Positions 39,790-48,971 are shown, numbered from the stretch's first letter. The stretch: 64,000 nucleotides of DNA from Mesorhizobium_K quangtriensis (GCF_040081925.1 NZ_JBEBMF010000002.1:1116001-1180000); one strand, 5' to 3'. Made by a program: numbers and translations. Notes: generated by a model not told the origin, from the letters alone.

Positions 39790-40473
39790 ATGACCTTACG
39801 CACAATCCTGATCGTGGACGATGACGACGACCTGCGCTCGACTCTTGTCGAACAACTCTCGCTTTATGAGGAATTCGACGTCCTGGAAGAGCCGACCGCG
39901 GGCAAGGGTATCACCGTTGCGCGCGGTGGCGTTGTCGATCTCCTGATCATGGATGTGGGGCTGCCTGACATGGACGGGCGCGAGGCCGTGAAGCTCTTGC
40001 GCAAGGGCGGCTACAAGGCGCCGATCATCATGCTGACCGGCCACGACACCGATTCCGACACCATTCTCGGGCTCGAGGCCGGCGCCAACGACTATGTGAC
40101 CAAGCCGTTTCGTTTCGCCGTGCTTCTAGCGCGCATCCGCGCGCAACTGCGCCAGCACGAACAGAGCGAGGACGCTACCTTTTCCGTCGGCCCCTACACG
40201 TTCAAGCCATCTCAGAAGCTTCTGGTCGACCAGCGCGGAGCCAAGGTCCGGCTGACCGAGAAGGAAGCCTCGATCATCAAATATCTCTACAGGGCCGACC
40301 AGAAGGTGGTGACACGTGACATCCTGCTGGAGGAGGTCTGGGGCTACAATTCCGGCGTCACCACCCACACGCTCGAGACCCATGTTTACCGGTTGCGGCA
40401 GAAGATCGAGCGCGATCCTTCCAATGCCGAAATTCTTGTGACAGAAAGCGGCGGATACAAACTCGTTCCCTAG
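39790..40473 (+). CDS. cenR: OmpR-type response regulator, CenR-like
   Basis: 227 residues. The receiver domain has the acidic pocket VDDDDDL, phosphoacceptor Asp in LLIMDVGLPDMDG, Thr in MLTGHD and Lys in YVTKPF. The winged-helix effector domain ends VTTHTLETHVYRLRQKIERDPSNAEILVTESGGYKLVP. The VTTHTLETHVYRLRQKIE block and the absence of an adjacent kinase match the alphaproteobacterial envelope regulator CenR. The symbol is a judgement by similarity from memory. Confidence 0.75.
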   Translation: MTLRTILIVDDDDDLRSTLVEQLSLYEEFDVLEEPTAGKGITVARGGVVDLLIMDVGLPDMDGREAVKLLRKGGYKAPIIMLTGHDTDSDTILGLEAGANDYVTKPFRFAVLLARIRAQLRQHEQSEDATFSVGPYTFKPSQKLLVDQRGAKVRLTEKEASIIKYLYRADQKVVTRDILLEEVWGYNSGVTTHTLETHVYRLRQKIERDPSNAEILVTESGGYKLVP

Positions 40474-40552
40474 CGGCAGGATAAGGGGTCCTGTCGCGGA
40501 GAGGTAGGGGACCACCATTGGAGGAGCGCCAGACTGGGTTTTCGGGGACATC

Positions 40553-41005
40553 ATGGCGCTGGATGATCACATCCGCATCCTGTCCGGCGTGAGGCTCTTC
40601 GAGGGTTTCACGGTAGAACAGTTGCGCCTGCTCGCCTTCGGAGCGGAGGCGATGCGGCTGCCCGCCGGCAAGCGCCTGTATCTGGAGGACGACGAGGCCG
40701 ATTCCGCCTACATCGTCATCCGCGGCACTATCCGCCTGTTTCGCGAGCATGACGGCCAGAATGTCGAGGTCAGCGTCGCCAGCAACGGCTCGGTGCTTGG
40801 CGAGATGGCGCTGATCGCCGACTCCCGCCGAATGACCAGCGCCGAGGCGGCCACCGATTCCGAAATCCTGCGCATCAATCGCTCGATGTTCCGCCGCATC
40901 CTGGAAGAATTCCCCGACACCGCCGAAAAGCTGCGCCTCCAGATCATCGAGGACCTGCAGACCATGATCCGGCGTCTCGAACAGGTCGGCGAACGCCTCG
41001 GCTAA
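40553..41005 (+). CDS. cyclic-nucleotide-binding-domain protein
   Basis: 150 residues. A single cNMP-binding fold: LFEGFTVEQLRLLAFGAEAMRLPAGKRLYLEDDEADSAYIVIRGTIRLF, then GSVLGEMALIADSRRMTSAEAATD with the phosphate-binding-cassette position. No DNA-binding domain follows; instead there is a C-terminal helix (LRLQIIEDLQTMIRRLEQV). It lies downstream of the CenR-like gene on the same strand. It may be a signalling adaptor; the ligand is unknown. Confidence 0.85.
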   Translation: MALDDHIRILSGVRLFEGFTVEQLRLLAFGAEAMRLPAGKRLYLEDDEADSAYIVIRGTIRLFREHDGQNVEVSVASNGSVLGEMALIADSRRMTSAEAATDSEILRINRSMFRRILEEFPDTAEKLRLQIIEDLQTMIRRLEQVGERLG

Positions 41006-41010
41006 AACCT

Positions 41011-41817
41011 TCAGTCGAAGTCGAAGCGGGCGATGACCGGCACATGGTCGGACGGCCTGTCCCAGCCACGCGCGTCGCGCAGGATATCGATGCGCTTCAG
41101 ACCCGGTGCCAGATTTTCGGACGACCAGATGTGGTCGAGCCTGCGACCACGGTCGGACGCCGCCCAGTCGGCAGCGCGATAGCTCCACCAAGTGTAGAGC
41201 TTCTGCTCCGGCGGAACGTTGAGCCGCATCAGGTCGACCCAGCCGCCGGCCTTGCGCATCGCCTCGAAACCTTCGGTCTCGACCGGCGTATGGCTGACGA
41301 CTTTGAGCAACTGCTTGTGCGACCAGACATCGTGCTCCAGCGGCGCGATGTTCAGGTCGCCGACGAGGATCGATCCCGACGCCCCGTCTTGCTCAGCCCG
41401 GATTGCATTCATCTCGGCGACGAAGTCGAGCTTGTGGCGGAACTTCGGGTTGATCACCGGATCGGGCTCATCGCCCCCGGCAGGAACGTAGAAATTGTGC
41501 ACCACGATGGAACGGCCGCCGGCGTCAAGCCGCACTGAAATATGGCGGCTGTCCGGGATCTCGCAGAAGCGTCGGCGCTCCACCACCTCAAGCGGCATCC
41601 GCGCAAGCGTGGCCACGCCGTGATAGCCCTTCTGGCCATGGATCTCGATATGCCGATAGCCGAGTTCCTGGAACCGGGCGAGCGGGAAAAGGTCGTCCGG
41701 ACACTTCGTTTCCTGCAGGCAGATGACGTCAGGGGCCTGTTCGAGGATCAGCCGCTCGACCAAGGGCGCGCGCAACCGCACAGAGTTGATGTTCCAGGTG
41801 GCGATGGAAAAGGGCAT
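41011..41817 (-). CDS. xthA: exodeoxyribonuclease III / AP endonuclease
   Basis: 268 residues. It starts MPFSIATWNINSVRLRAP. ICLQETKCPDDLFP carries the metal-binding Glu, GYHGVATLAR follows, LVGDLNIAPLEHDVW carries the catalytic Asp/Asn and SDHVPVIARFDF the catalytic His. It repairs abasic sites and degrades DNA 3' ends. The ATG at 41817 starts the domain; 41871 is rejected. Transcribed after the lolA hairpin. Confidence 0.93.
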   Translation of the reverse strand: MPFSIATWNINSVRLRAPLVERLILEQAPDVICLQETKCPDDLFPLARFQELGYRHIEIHGQKGYHGVATLARMPLEVVERRRFCEIPDSRHISVRLDAGGRSIVVHNFYVPAGGDEPDPVINPKFRHKLDFVAEMNAIRAEQDGASGSILVGDLNIAPLEHDVWSHKQLLKVVSHTPVETEGFEAMRKAGGWVDLMRLNVPPEQKLYTWWSYRAADWAASDRGRRLDHIWSSENLAPGLKRIDILRDARGWDRPSDHVPVIARFDFD

Positions 41818-41868
41818 GGCAGGTCCAGAATCGGAAGGCCGGAAACTGCCAGCAGCGCCTGAAAACAG

Positions 41869-41894
41869 CAAGGCCGCGAAAGATCGCGGCCTTG
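41869..41894 (-). terminator. hairpin downstream of the lolA-like gene
   Basis: CAAGGCCGCG (41869-41878) pairs exactly with CGCGGCCTTG (41885-41894) across a 6-base loop. On the minus strand it is followed by ctgttttc, a weak T-tract. It lies between the LolA-like and xthA genes. Confidence 0.7.
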
Positions 41895-41918
41895 CTTCTG
41901 TCTATATACGGTGTGCGT

Positions 41919-42626
41919 CTAACGGTTCCTGTTAGCGCCCGGTTTGTTCAGATCGTAGTTGCGCTTGTAGTCGACCACGAACAGATTCTGGTCGATCTTT
42001 ACGCCCTGCTGGACGTTGAAGATCATCACGGTCGTGTCCTTGCCCTGCGGGTCGGTGATTGTCCACTGGCGCAACTCGTAGGATTTCGGATCGAACATCA
42101 GCGTGATGGTCGAGTTGCCGAAGAACTGGCGGTCGGCGAGTTGGATCGTCGTCAGGTCGTTTTCCTCGCGTACGCTCTTCACGCGCTTGCCGGAAAGGTC
42201 GATCCGCTCGTCCAGAAGCAGCTTCAACGGTGTCTTGGACAGAGGGTACATGTCCATCGTGTTGAGCTTGCTGTTGTCGATCACGACGTTCTTGCCATCG
42301 GCAATGACACGATATCCAGACGGCGGCTCATAATTGAAACGCAGCCTGCCGGGGCGCTGGATGAAGAACTTGCCGCCGGTCTGTTCTCCGCGCGGCCCGA
42401 ACTGCACGAACTCGCCGGTCATCGTCGAGACCTTCGAGAAGTGGTCCGCTATGCGCTGCGCAGCGTCGGTCGCTGCGCTTGCGGGCTCGATCAGCGCAAA
42501 ACCGGGCATTTGCGTGAGAACGGCCAGACCGGCCGCGCCAACGCCGAGCCTGAGGAGGCCGCGCCGGGTGATATCTGTCGTTGAACGGGTTTTCATGCCG
42601 GTCGTCACTTTCGTCGTCTTGTTCAT
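41919..42626 (-). CDS. lolA: LolA-like outer-membrane lipoprotein carrier
   Basis: 235 residues. A twin-arginine-like signal (TRRGLLRLGVGAAGLAVLTQ) precedes the half-barrel domain: KVSTMTGEFVQFGPRGEQTGGKFFIQRPGRLRFNYEPP, YPLSKTPLKLLLDERIDLSG and DPKSYELRQWTITDPQGKDTTVMIFNVQQG. It carries lipoproteins across the periplasm. The start is uncertain (42626 or 42596). It is adjacent to ftsK, a common alphaproteobacterial order. Confidence 0.88.
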   Translation of the reverse strand: MNKTTKVTTGMKTRSTTDITRRGLLRLGVGAAGLAVLTQMPGFALIEPASAATDAAQRIADHFSKVSTMTGEFVQFGPRGEQTGGKFFIQRPGRLRFNYEPPSGYRVIADGKNVVIDNSKLNTMDMYPLSKTPLKLLLDERIDLSGKRVKSVREENDLTTIQLADRQFFGNSTITLMFDPKSYELRQWTITDPQGKDTTVMIFNVQQGVKIDQNLFVVDYKRNYDLNKPGANRNR

Positions 42627-42737
42627 GGCGAGTTCGATAGGCACGCAGTGGGGCCTAAGTTTGGCGACACTTGGGATACCCCTGAAAACCCGTTACATGG
42701 GGGCAAAGTTCCCGAAATTGAATACCGCTGCGGCAGT

Positions 42738-45404
42738 CTAGAGCTTGTCCTCCTCCGTCGGAACGAGGATTTCGCGTTTTCCCGCATGATTCGCGGGGCC
42801 CACGATACCCTCCTTCTCCATCTTCTCGATGATCGACGCCGCACGGTTGTACCCGATGCCGAGGCGGCGCTGGATGTAGCTGGTGGACGCCTTCCCGTCG
42901 CGCAGCACGACGGCGACCGCCTGATCGTAGGGATCGTCGGACTCCTCGAACACCCCGGAGACGCTGCCGCCGCCCTTGCCGGAGGGTTCATCGTCCTCGT
43001 CCTCTTCGTCGTCCTCGGTGATGGCGTCGAGATATTCTGGCACGCCCTGCAGCTTGAGGTGGGCGACCACCTTCTCCACCTCGTCGTCGGAGACGAAGGG
43101 GCCGTGGACACGCTGGATGCGGCCGCCGCCCGCCATATAGAGCATGTCGCCCATGCCGAGGAGCTGCTCTGCGCCCTGCTCGCCCAGAATGGTGCGGCTG
43201 TCGATCTTGGAGGTGACCTGGAAGGACATGCGGGTGGGGAAGTTCGCCTTGATTGTGCCGGTGATGACGTCGACCGAAGGACGCTGCGTTGCCATGATGA
43301 CATGGATGCCCGCCGCGCGCGCCATCTGTGCCAGGCGCTGCACCGCGCCCTCGATGTCCTTGCCGGCCACCATCATGAGGTCGGCCATCTCGTCGATGAT
43401 GACCACGATGTAAGGCATAACCTCGAGATCCATCTCCTCGGTCTCGTAGATCGCTTCGCCGGTCTGGCGGTCGAAACCGGTCTGAACCGTACGGGAGATC
43501 TTCTCCCCTTTCTTCTCGGCCTGCCCAACACGCGCGTTGAAGCCGTCGATGTTGCGGACGCCGACCTTCGACATCTTGCGGTAGCGGTCCTCCATCTCGC
43601 GGACCGTCCATTTCAACGCCACGACCGCCTTCTTCGGATCGGTCACCACGGGCGTCAGCAGATGCGGGATGCCGTCGTATACGGAAAGCTCCAGCATCTT
43701 CGGATCGATCATGATCAGCCGGCATTCAGCAGGCGTCATGCGATAGAGCAGCGACAGGATCATGGTGTTGATGGCCACCGACTTGCCCGAGCCCGTGGTG
43801 CCCGCGACAAGGACGTGCGGCATCTTGGCGATGTCGACGATGACGGACTCGCCGTTGATCGACTTGCCCAGCGCCAGAGCCAGTTTCGCCTTTGTCTGCT
43901 CGAAATCCTGGCTGGCGAGAATTTCGCGCAGGAAGACAGTCTCGCGCTTGGCGTTCGGAAGCTCAATGCCGATAGCGTTGCGACCGGGCACGACCGCGAC
44001 GCGGGCGGCGATCGCGCTCATCGAGCGGGCGATGTCGTCGGCAAGGCCGATGACGCGGCTCGACTTGATGCCCGGAGCGGGCTCCAGCTCATAGAGCGTA
44101 ACCACCGGTCCGGGTCGGACATGGATGATCTCGCCCTTGACGCCGAAATCTTCCAGCACGCCTTCGAGCAGCCGCGCATTCTGTTCCAGCGCGTCCTTGG
44201 AGAGTGTGGAGTCGCGGACGATGTTCTTCGGTTCCGAGAGGAAATGCAGCGTCGGCATCTCGAAATCATCGGAGCCTATCAGCGAGGTCTGCGCCTCGCG
44301 CTGGGTGCGCGCGCCCGGCTTTGGCCGTGGCGCAGGCGCCTCGACCCGCGTGGCGGCGTCCGAGCGGAATTGCCTGACTGAAGTCGCGGTGGCGCGGCGC
44401 GGCGCCTCGATCTCCAGTTCGAATTCCTCGTCGTCGTCCTCCTGAGGGACGAACTCCTCATCGACATCGACAGGGTCCACCGAAGCCGTCCGGTCGGAAA
44501 CCATTGCGGCGAAGAATTCCGGCTCGACACGGGCGCGGCCGGCAGGGCTGACGCCCGCTTCGGCGCGCTCTGCTTTTTCGACGCGCTCAGCGGCAGCCCG
44601 CCAGCCGCCCGCCTTTTCGACACCTGCGAATTCGTATTCGTCACGGCTGCGGTATTTCGCCGAGACGCGCCGAACGAAGGCTCTGGCCGACAGCCACGAA
44701 TGCGCGACCGCCCCCATCAGCGCCTGGACACCACCGTTGCGGTCGTCTTCATCCTCGTCGAAGCCAAGCTCTTCCTCAACCGGTTTCTGCTTCGCTTTCG
44801 CGGGTGCCAGCACGGCAAAGCCGTTCTTGCGGGCGCTGAGGCCCGAGCCATAGGCGAACAGATAGGCGGCGGGCACGACGAAGACGATGCACAGCACGGT
44901 GGCGAGCAGACCATCCGGATAGCCGCCGCCAGTAAACAGCGAAGGAACTTTCAGCACCATGTCGCCGAACACTCCGCCGAGCCCGGTCGGCAGTGGCCAT
45001 GTCTGCGGCGGCGTCAGGCAGCCGGCGATCGCCGCGAACAGAAGCGCCGCCCCGAACCATGCAGCGGCGCGCTTCGGCATGCTGTCGACGCCGCGTGCTG
45101 TGACGAAGAAAAAGCCCCAGATCACGGCTGGAACCAGCGCCGCAACCGACGCCAGCCCGAAAAATTGCATGGCCAGGTCGGCAAAGACCGCGCCCGCATA
45201 GCCCATGGCGTTGGAGACCGGCGCATCGGTGGCATGGCTGAAACTCGGATCGGCCACATTCCAAGTAGCGAGGCTCGCCAGCGCGAAGCCCACGAAACCA
45301 AACAGCCCGATGCCGGCCACGCGCCCCGCCTGACGGCGGAGAAAGGCCTGTAATCCGTGCCCCGCCTCATCCAGCTCAAGCGGAACTGAAACCCCAGAAC
45401 GCAT
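42738..45404 (-). CDS. ftsK: DNA translocase FtsK
   Basis: 888 residues. Four membrane helices lie in the first ~190 residues. An acidic linker (about 215-400, FDEDEDDR, VDVDEEFVPQEDDDEEFELEIE) follows. The motor domain has Walker A GTTGSGKSVAINTM, Walker B YIVVIIDEMADLMM and MATQRPSVDVITG. The C-terminal gamma domain is SYIQRRLGIGYNRAASIIEKMEKEGIVG. It pumps DNA toward dif at the septum. The start at 45404 follows ggggaa. A TTAA-N7-TTAA box 78 bp upstream suggests CtrA control. Confidence 0.93.
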   Translation of the reverse strand: MRSGVSVPLELDEAGHGLQAFLRRQAGRVAGIGLFGFVGFALASLATWNVADPSFSHATDAPVSNAMGYAGAVFADLAMQFFGLASVAALVPAVIWGFFFVTARGVDSMPKRAAAWFGAALLFAAIAGCLTPPQTWPLPTGLGGVFGDMVLKVPSLFTGGGYPDGLLATVLCIVFVVPAAYLFAYGSGLSARKNGFAVLAPAKAKQKPVEEELGFDEDEDDRNGGVQALMGAVAHSWLSARAFVRRVSAKYRSRDEYEFAGVEKAGGWRAAAERVEKAERAEAGVSPAGRARVEPEFFAAMVSDRTASVDPVDVDEEFVPQEDDDEEFELEIEAPRRATATSVRQFRSDAATRVEAPAPRPKPGARTQREAQTSLIGSDDFEMPTLHFLSEPKNIVRDSTLSKDALEQNARLLEGVLEDFGVKGEIIHVRPGPVVTLYELEPAPGIKSSRVIGLADDIARSMSAIAARVAVVPGRNAIGIELPNAKRETVFLREILASQDFEQTKAKLALALGKSINGESVIVDIAKMPHVLVAGTTGSGKSVAINTMILSLLYRMTPAECRLIMIDPKMLELSVYDGIPHLLTPVVTDPKKAVVALKWTVREMEDRYRKMSKVGVRNIDGFNARVGQAEKKGEKISRTVQTGFDRQTGEAIYETEEMDLEVMPYIVVIIDEMADLMMVAGKDIEGAVQRLAQMARAAGIHVIMATQRPSVDVITGTIKANFPTRMSFQVTSKIDSRTILGEQGAEQLLGMGDMLYMAGGGRIQRVHGPFVSDDEVEKVVAHLKLQGVPEYLDAITEDDEEDEDDEPSGKGGGSVSGVFEESDDPYDQAVAVVLRDGKASTSYIQRRLGIGYNRAASIIEKMEKEGIVGPANHAGKREILVPTEEDKL

Positions 45405-45481
45405 GTCGTTCCCCATATTCCCATGCATAAGCGATGCGCAGGCGCACCTGCGGCCGATACGGGAAGCCTATCGGCGGGAGG

Positions 45482-45496
45482 TTAAGGGCGCATTAA
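45482..45496. promoter_or_regulatory. CtrA-type box TTAA-N7-TTAA between ftsK and a secreted-protein gene
   Basis: TTAA at 45482-45485 and 45493-45496 with exactly 7 bases between, the consensus for CtrA in alphaproteobacteria. It lies 78 bp from the ftsK start and 79 bp from the divergent gene at 45575. Confidence 0.5.
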
Positions 45497-45574
45497 CCAT
45501 GGGCCGCCAATCGCCGACCCTTTCGCGTGTGAAGTCCGCTTGCGTCCGTCAATGCGAAGGAGGAAAATGAAGCA

Positions 45575-45880
45575 ATGAGAAGACTGATCGCCGCACTGCT
45601 TATATCCCTGACCGCGTCGCACGCCTTTGCGGTGTCGCGCTACGAGGTGTCCAACGTCACCTGCGAGACGGTACAGGCGCTGCTGCGAACGGAAGGAGCA
45701 GTCATTCTCGTCTATCGGTCGCGAGGGATTCTCGGCCTGCCGATCTACGACCGCTACGTCGATGGCCAGAAGAACTGTAACGCCGACGAGGTTGTGCGCG
45801 GCGCGGGTGTGCCCACCTCGGACAAGGACTATTGCCCGGTCCACAAATGCGTTGAAAGCCAGATATTCAAGTCCCGCTGA
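45575..45880 (+). CDS. small secreted Cys-containing protein
   Basis: 101 residues. A signal peptide (MRRLIAALLISLTASHAFA) precedes a mature domain with four Cys (VTCETV, QKNCNAD, DYCPVHKC), probably two disulfides, and ILVYRSRGILGLPIYDRYV. An aggagg precedes a tiny frame (ATG AAG CAA TGA) that overlaps this ATG, so translation may be coupled to a three-residue leader. No named family. Divergent from ftsK. Confidence 0.75.
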   Translation: MRRLIAALLISLTASHAFAVSRYEVSNVTCETVQALLRTEGAVILVYRSRGILGLPIYDRYVDGQKNCNADEVVRGAGVPTSDKDYCPVHKCVESQIFKSR

Positions 45881-45948
45881 GCTTGGACTAGGTGGCCAAT
45901 TCTCGCTGCGAAGCGCGATGAGCGCGCTAACATCCAGCGTAAGATTAC

Positions 45949-45976
45949 AAAAAAAGAGCCCGGCCGGAGCCGGGCT
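45949..45976 (-). terminator. amtB terminator
   Basis: AGCCCGGC (45957-45964) pairs with GCCGGGCT (45969-45976), loop cgga. The minus strand continues into a run of T (complement of the A-run 45949-45955). It lies 64 bp beyond the amtB stop. Confidence 0.85.
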
Positions 45977-46040
45977 GAAGCGCGGGAGAATCTCCCGACG
46001 GGATTATTGAGCCGGACGGGAGATACCGCCCGGCGATTGA

Positions 46041-47417
46041 TCAGGAGTGGTAGGCCACTTCGCCGTGCGAGGTGAGGTCGAGACCCTCGCTCTCGGCTTC
46101 GGGAGTGGGGCGTAGGCCGACGATCGCATCGACGATCTTGTAAAGGATCGCCGAAATGACGCCGCACCAGACGACCGTCACGAGAACGGCAAGGATCTGC
46201 GTCCAGACCTGAGAGCCCATGGTGACGCCCTCGGCATAACCAATGCCGCCAAGGCCTTCCGAGACGAAAATGCCCGTACCGATGGCGCCTACGATGCCGC
46301 CGATGCCATGGATGCCGAACACGTCGAGGGAGTCATCGTATCCAACCTTCACCTTCACGACGGTCACGAAGTAGTAGCAGATTACCGACGCGATGGCGCC
46401 GAGAACGATCGCGCCAACAGGGCCGACGAGACCGGCTGCCGGCGTGACTGCCACCAGGCCGGCAATCATACCCGAAGCCGCACCGAGCATGGAAGCCTTG
46501 CCGCGAGCAATCGACTCTACGATCACCCAGGCCAGGATGGCGCCGGCCGTTGCAGTGAAGGTGTTGATCATGGCGAGAGCGGCGCCGCCGTTTGCCTCTA
46601 GGTTGGAGCCGGCGTTGAAACCGAACCAGCCGACCCAGAGGATGGAAGCGCCGACCATGGTCAGCGTCATCGAGTGCGGAGCCATGTTATCCTTGCCGTA
46701 ACCCTTGCGCTTTCCGACCAGGATGCAACCTACGAGGGCAGCGATACCGGCATTGATGTGCACGACGGTGCCGCCGGCGAAGTCGAGCGCGCCCCAACCG
46801 AAGATCAAGCCGTTTGCATCCCAGACCATGTGCGCGATCGGGAAATAGACGAAGGTGACCCATAGCGCCACGAACAGCAGCACGGCCGAGAACTTGATGC
46901 GCTCGGCGAAGGCGCCGATGATCAGTGCAGGCGTGATTGCTGCGAAGGTCATCTGGAAGCAGATGAAGACCAACTCGGGGATGACGACGCCTTCGGAGAA
47001 GGTTGCCGCCGTCGAGTCCGGTGTCACGCCGGCAAGGAAGAGCTTGCCAAGGCCGCCCCAGTAAGGGCTGGTGCTGCCGCCGAAAGCGAAGGAGTAGCCA
47101 TAGACAACCCAGATCACGATCACCAAAGCCACGATGGTCGTGCACTGCATCAGTACCGAAAGCATGTTCTTGGCGCGCACGAGGCCGCCATAGAAGAGCG
47201 CCAGACCCGGCAAGGCCATGAACAGCACGATGATGGTCGACACCATCATCCATGTCGTGTCGCCCTTGTCCGGCACCGGGACCGCTGCAGGAGCAGCATC
47301 AACGGCCGGCGCAGCGGCGTCCTGTGCAAAGGCAGCGACCGTTCCGAGCGCAGCGAGGATTGCCGCTCCCGTGAGGGCGGTGCGGGCCGCCTTCTTGAAA
47401 TTAGTTGGAATGTTCAT
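46041..47417 (-). CDS. amtB: ammonium transporter AmtB
   Basis: 458 residues. A cleavable signal (FKKAARTALTGAAILAALGTVAAFA) precedes eleven membrane helices. Amt landmarks are ALPGLALFYGGLVRAKN, DFAGGTVVHINAGIAALVG with the pore His, and DVFGIHGIGGIVGAIGTGIF with the second pore His. It conducts ammonia across the inner membrane and is blocked by GlnK. The ATG at 47417 follows ggagattt. It is co-transcribed with glnK, 32 bases upstream. Confidence 0.95.
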   Translation of the reverse strand: MNIPTNFKKAARTALTGAAILAALGTVAAFAQDAAAPAVDAAPAAVPVPDKGDTTWMMVSTIIVLFMALPGLALFYGGLVRAKNMLSVLMQCTTIVALVIVIWVVYGYSFAFGGSTSPYWGGLGKLFLAGVTPDSTAATFSEGVVIPELVFICFQMTFAAITPALIIGAFAERIKFSAVLLFVALWVTFVYFPIAHMVWDANGLIFGWGALDFAGGTVVHINAGIAALVGCILVGKRKGYGKDNMAPHSMTLTMVGASILWVGWFGFNAGSNLEANGGAALAMINTFTATAGAILAWVIVESIARGKASMLGAASGMIAGLVAVTPAAGLVGPVGAIVLGAIASVICYYFVTVVKVKVGYDDSLDVFGIHGIGGIVGAIGTGIFVSEGLGGIGYAEGVTMGSQVWTQILAVLVTVVWCGVISAILYKIVDAIVGLRPTPEAESEGLDLTSHGEVAYHS

Positions 47418-47449
47418 TGAAATCTCCATGAAACTGGGAATTGGCCCGC

Positions 47450-47788
47450 TTAGAGCGCGTCGGCGTCTGTTTCGCCGGTGCGGATGCGAACGGCATGATC
47501 GAGCGGGAAGACAAAGACCTTTCCATCGCCGATCTGGCCGGTCTTGGCGGCGCCGACGATGGCTTCCACGGCCTTGTCCACGACGTCGGTGGCCACAGCC
47601 ACCTCGATCTTGATCTTCGGCAGGAAACTGACGGCATATTCCGCGCCACGGTAGATTTCCGTATGCCCCTTCTGACGCCCGTAGCCTTTGACTTCGGTGA
47701 CGGTCAGGCCTTGAATCCCGACGGCGGTGAGCGCTTCGCGCACCTCGTCGAGCTTGAACGGCTTGATGATAGCCATCACGATTTTCAT
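47450..47788 (-). CDS. glnK: nitrogen regulatory PII protein GlnK
   Basis: 112 residues. MKIVMAIIKPFKLDEVREALTAVGIQGLTVTEVKGYGRQKGHTEIYRGAEY contains the T-loop with Tyr51 (EIYRGAEY), the uridylylation site. The rest is standard PII up to GETDADAL. It senses 2-oxoglutarate, ATP and ADP and gates AmtB. A sigma-54-type promoter lies 89 bp upstream, giving nitrogen (NtrC) control of glnK-amtB. Confidence 0.95.
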   Translation of the reverse strand: MKIVMAIIKPFKLDEVREALTAVGIQGLTVTEVKGYGRQKGHTEIYRGAEYAVSFLPKIKIEVAVATDVVDKAVEAIVGAAKTGQIGDGKVFVFPLDHAVRIRTGETDADAL

Positions 47789-47876
47789 AAGGTTTCACCC
47801 TTTGCTGATTGCGGGTCCCCCGCGTTACACGTGACTTACCGGAGACCTTGCGGAGACCGGGCAGTGCCAAAGGGAA

Positions 47877-47892
47877 TTCAAGCTCCGTGCCA
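47877..47892 (-). promoter_or_regulatory. sigma-54 (-24/-12) promoter of glnK-amtB
   Basis: On the minus strand TGGCACG-GAGC-TTGAA, against the consensus TGGCACG-N4-TTGCA: the -24 element is perfect and the -12 differs at one base. It lies 89 bp before the glnK ATG. A GGCGCA-CGGC-TGCGCC inverted repeat at 47938-47953 is a possible upstream activator site. Confidence 0.7.
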
Positions 47893-48011
47893 GTTGCCTG
47901 AAACTGGTGTTAACCTATTGTAAATGAATAACTCTTGGGCGCACGGCTGCGCCAGTGCCCATTGTAGGTCCTGTCATATTGCTTAAAAAATGTGCAGTTT
48001 CGGGATTTTGC

Positions 48012-48884
48012 TTAACAGGAAGGCTGCTTGCGGACGCGGATCAGCCCTTCCTGTGCCACAGAGGCGATCAAAGTGCCGTCCTGCCCATAGATTGCACCGC
48101 GCGACAGGCCCCGTCCGTCCTGCGTTGAGGGGCTGTCCTGCGAGTAGAGAAGCCATCCATCCAGCGGATGCGGCCTGTGGAACCACATCGCATGGTCGAG
48201 GCTTGCCGCCTGGATGTCCGGATCGAAGACGGCCCGGCCATGCGCGAAGGTCGACGTGTCCAGTAGCGTCATATCGGAAAGGTAGGCGAGCACGGCGGAT
48301 TGCAGCGCCCTGTCAGCCGGAACCGGCCCGGTGGTTCGAATCCATATGTCCTGATGCGGCTCCAGCTTTTCGCGGCTGGTATAGTGCTTGAGCATGATTG
48401 GCTTGACCTCGAGGGGCCGATCGCGCTCCCAATAGCGCTTGATCCCCTCCGGCACGCGGTCGCCATATTCGCCGAGCAGTTGCCGCTGGTCGAGAAGACT
48501 GTCAGGCGACGGAACATTCAGCGGCATTGGTACATGGTGTTCCAACCCGCCCTCTTCAACCTGGAACGATGCCTCCAGCGAGAAGATCGCATGTCCATGC
48601 TGGATCGCGACCACCCGCCGCGTGGTGAAGCTGCCGCCGTCGCGAATGCGGTCGACTTCGTAGATGATCGGCACCTTGGTGTCGCCCGGCCGCATGAAGT
48701 AGCCGTGCAGCGAATGGACATGCCGGTCGGCATCGACCGTGCGCTGCGCAGCGACCAGCGCCTGGGCGATGGTCTGTCCACCGAAAACGCGCTGCCAGTC
48801 GAGCTTCGGGCTGCGACCACGAAACAGATTGTGCTCCAGCCTTTCCAGGTCGAGAATGGACAGAAGCTCCTGCATGGCCGTCAT
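48012..48884 (-). CDS. tesB: acyl-CoA thioesterase II
   Basis: 290 residues. It is a double hot-dog protein: LLSILDLERLEHNLFRGRSP at the start, GQTIAQALVAAQRTV, HSLHGYFMRPGD and FTTRRVVAIQHGHAIFSLEASFQ in the first repeat; LDHAMWFHRPHPLDGWLLYSQDSPSTQDGRGLSRGAIY at the end carries the conserved Asp. It hydrolyses medium- and long-chain acyl-CoA. The start at 48884 follows aaggcgcag. Divergent from the UbiH-like gene. Confidence 0.92.
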   Translation of the reverse strand: MTAMQELLSILDLERLEHNLFRGRSPKLDWQRVFGGQTIAQALVAAQRTVDADRHVHSLHGYFMRPGDTKVPIIYEVDRIRDGGSFTTRRVVAIQHGHAIFSLEASFQVEEGGLEHHVPMPLNVPSPDSLLDQRQLLGEYGDRVPEGIKRYWERDRPLEVKPIMLKHYTSREKLEPHQDIWIRTTGPVPADRALQSAVLAYLSDMTLLDTSTFAHGRAVFDPDIQAASLDHAMWFHRPHPLDGWLLYSQDSPSTQDGRGLSRGAIYGQDGTLIASVAQEGLIRVRKQPSC

Positions 48885-48971
48885 GTCTGCGCCTTTTTTG
48901 GAACGGTGTTGACGCGAGCCGGTTTCCATCAGGGGCAAGGTGCAAGTCAAGGCAGTATCCGGAGCAGCGAG

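Noticed and set aside
42648..44381. 577-residue plus-strand frame antisense to ftsK
   Set aside because: His/Arg/Asp-rich shadow frame of the ftsK coding strand; ftsK motifs are unequivocal.
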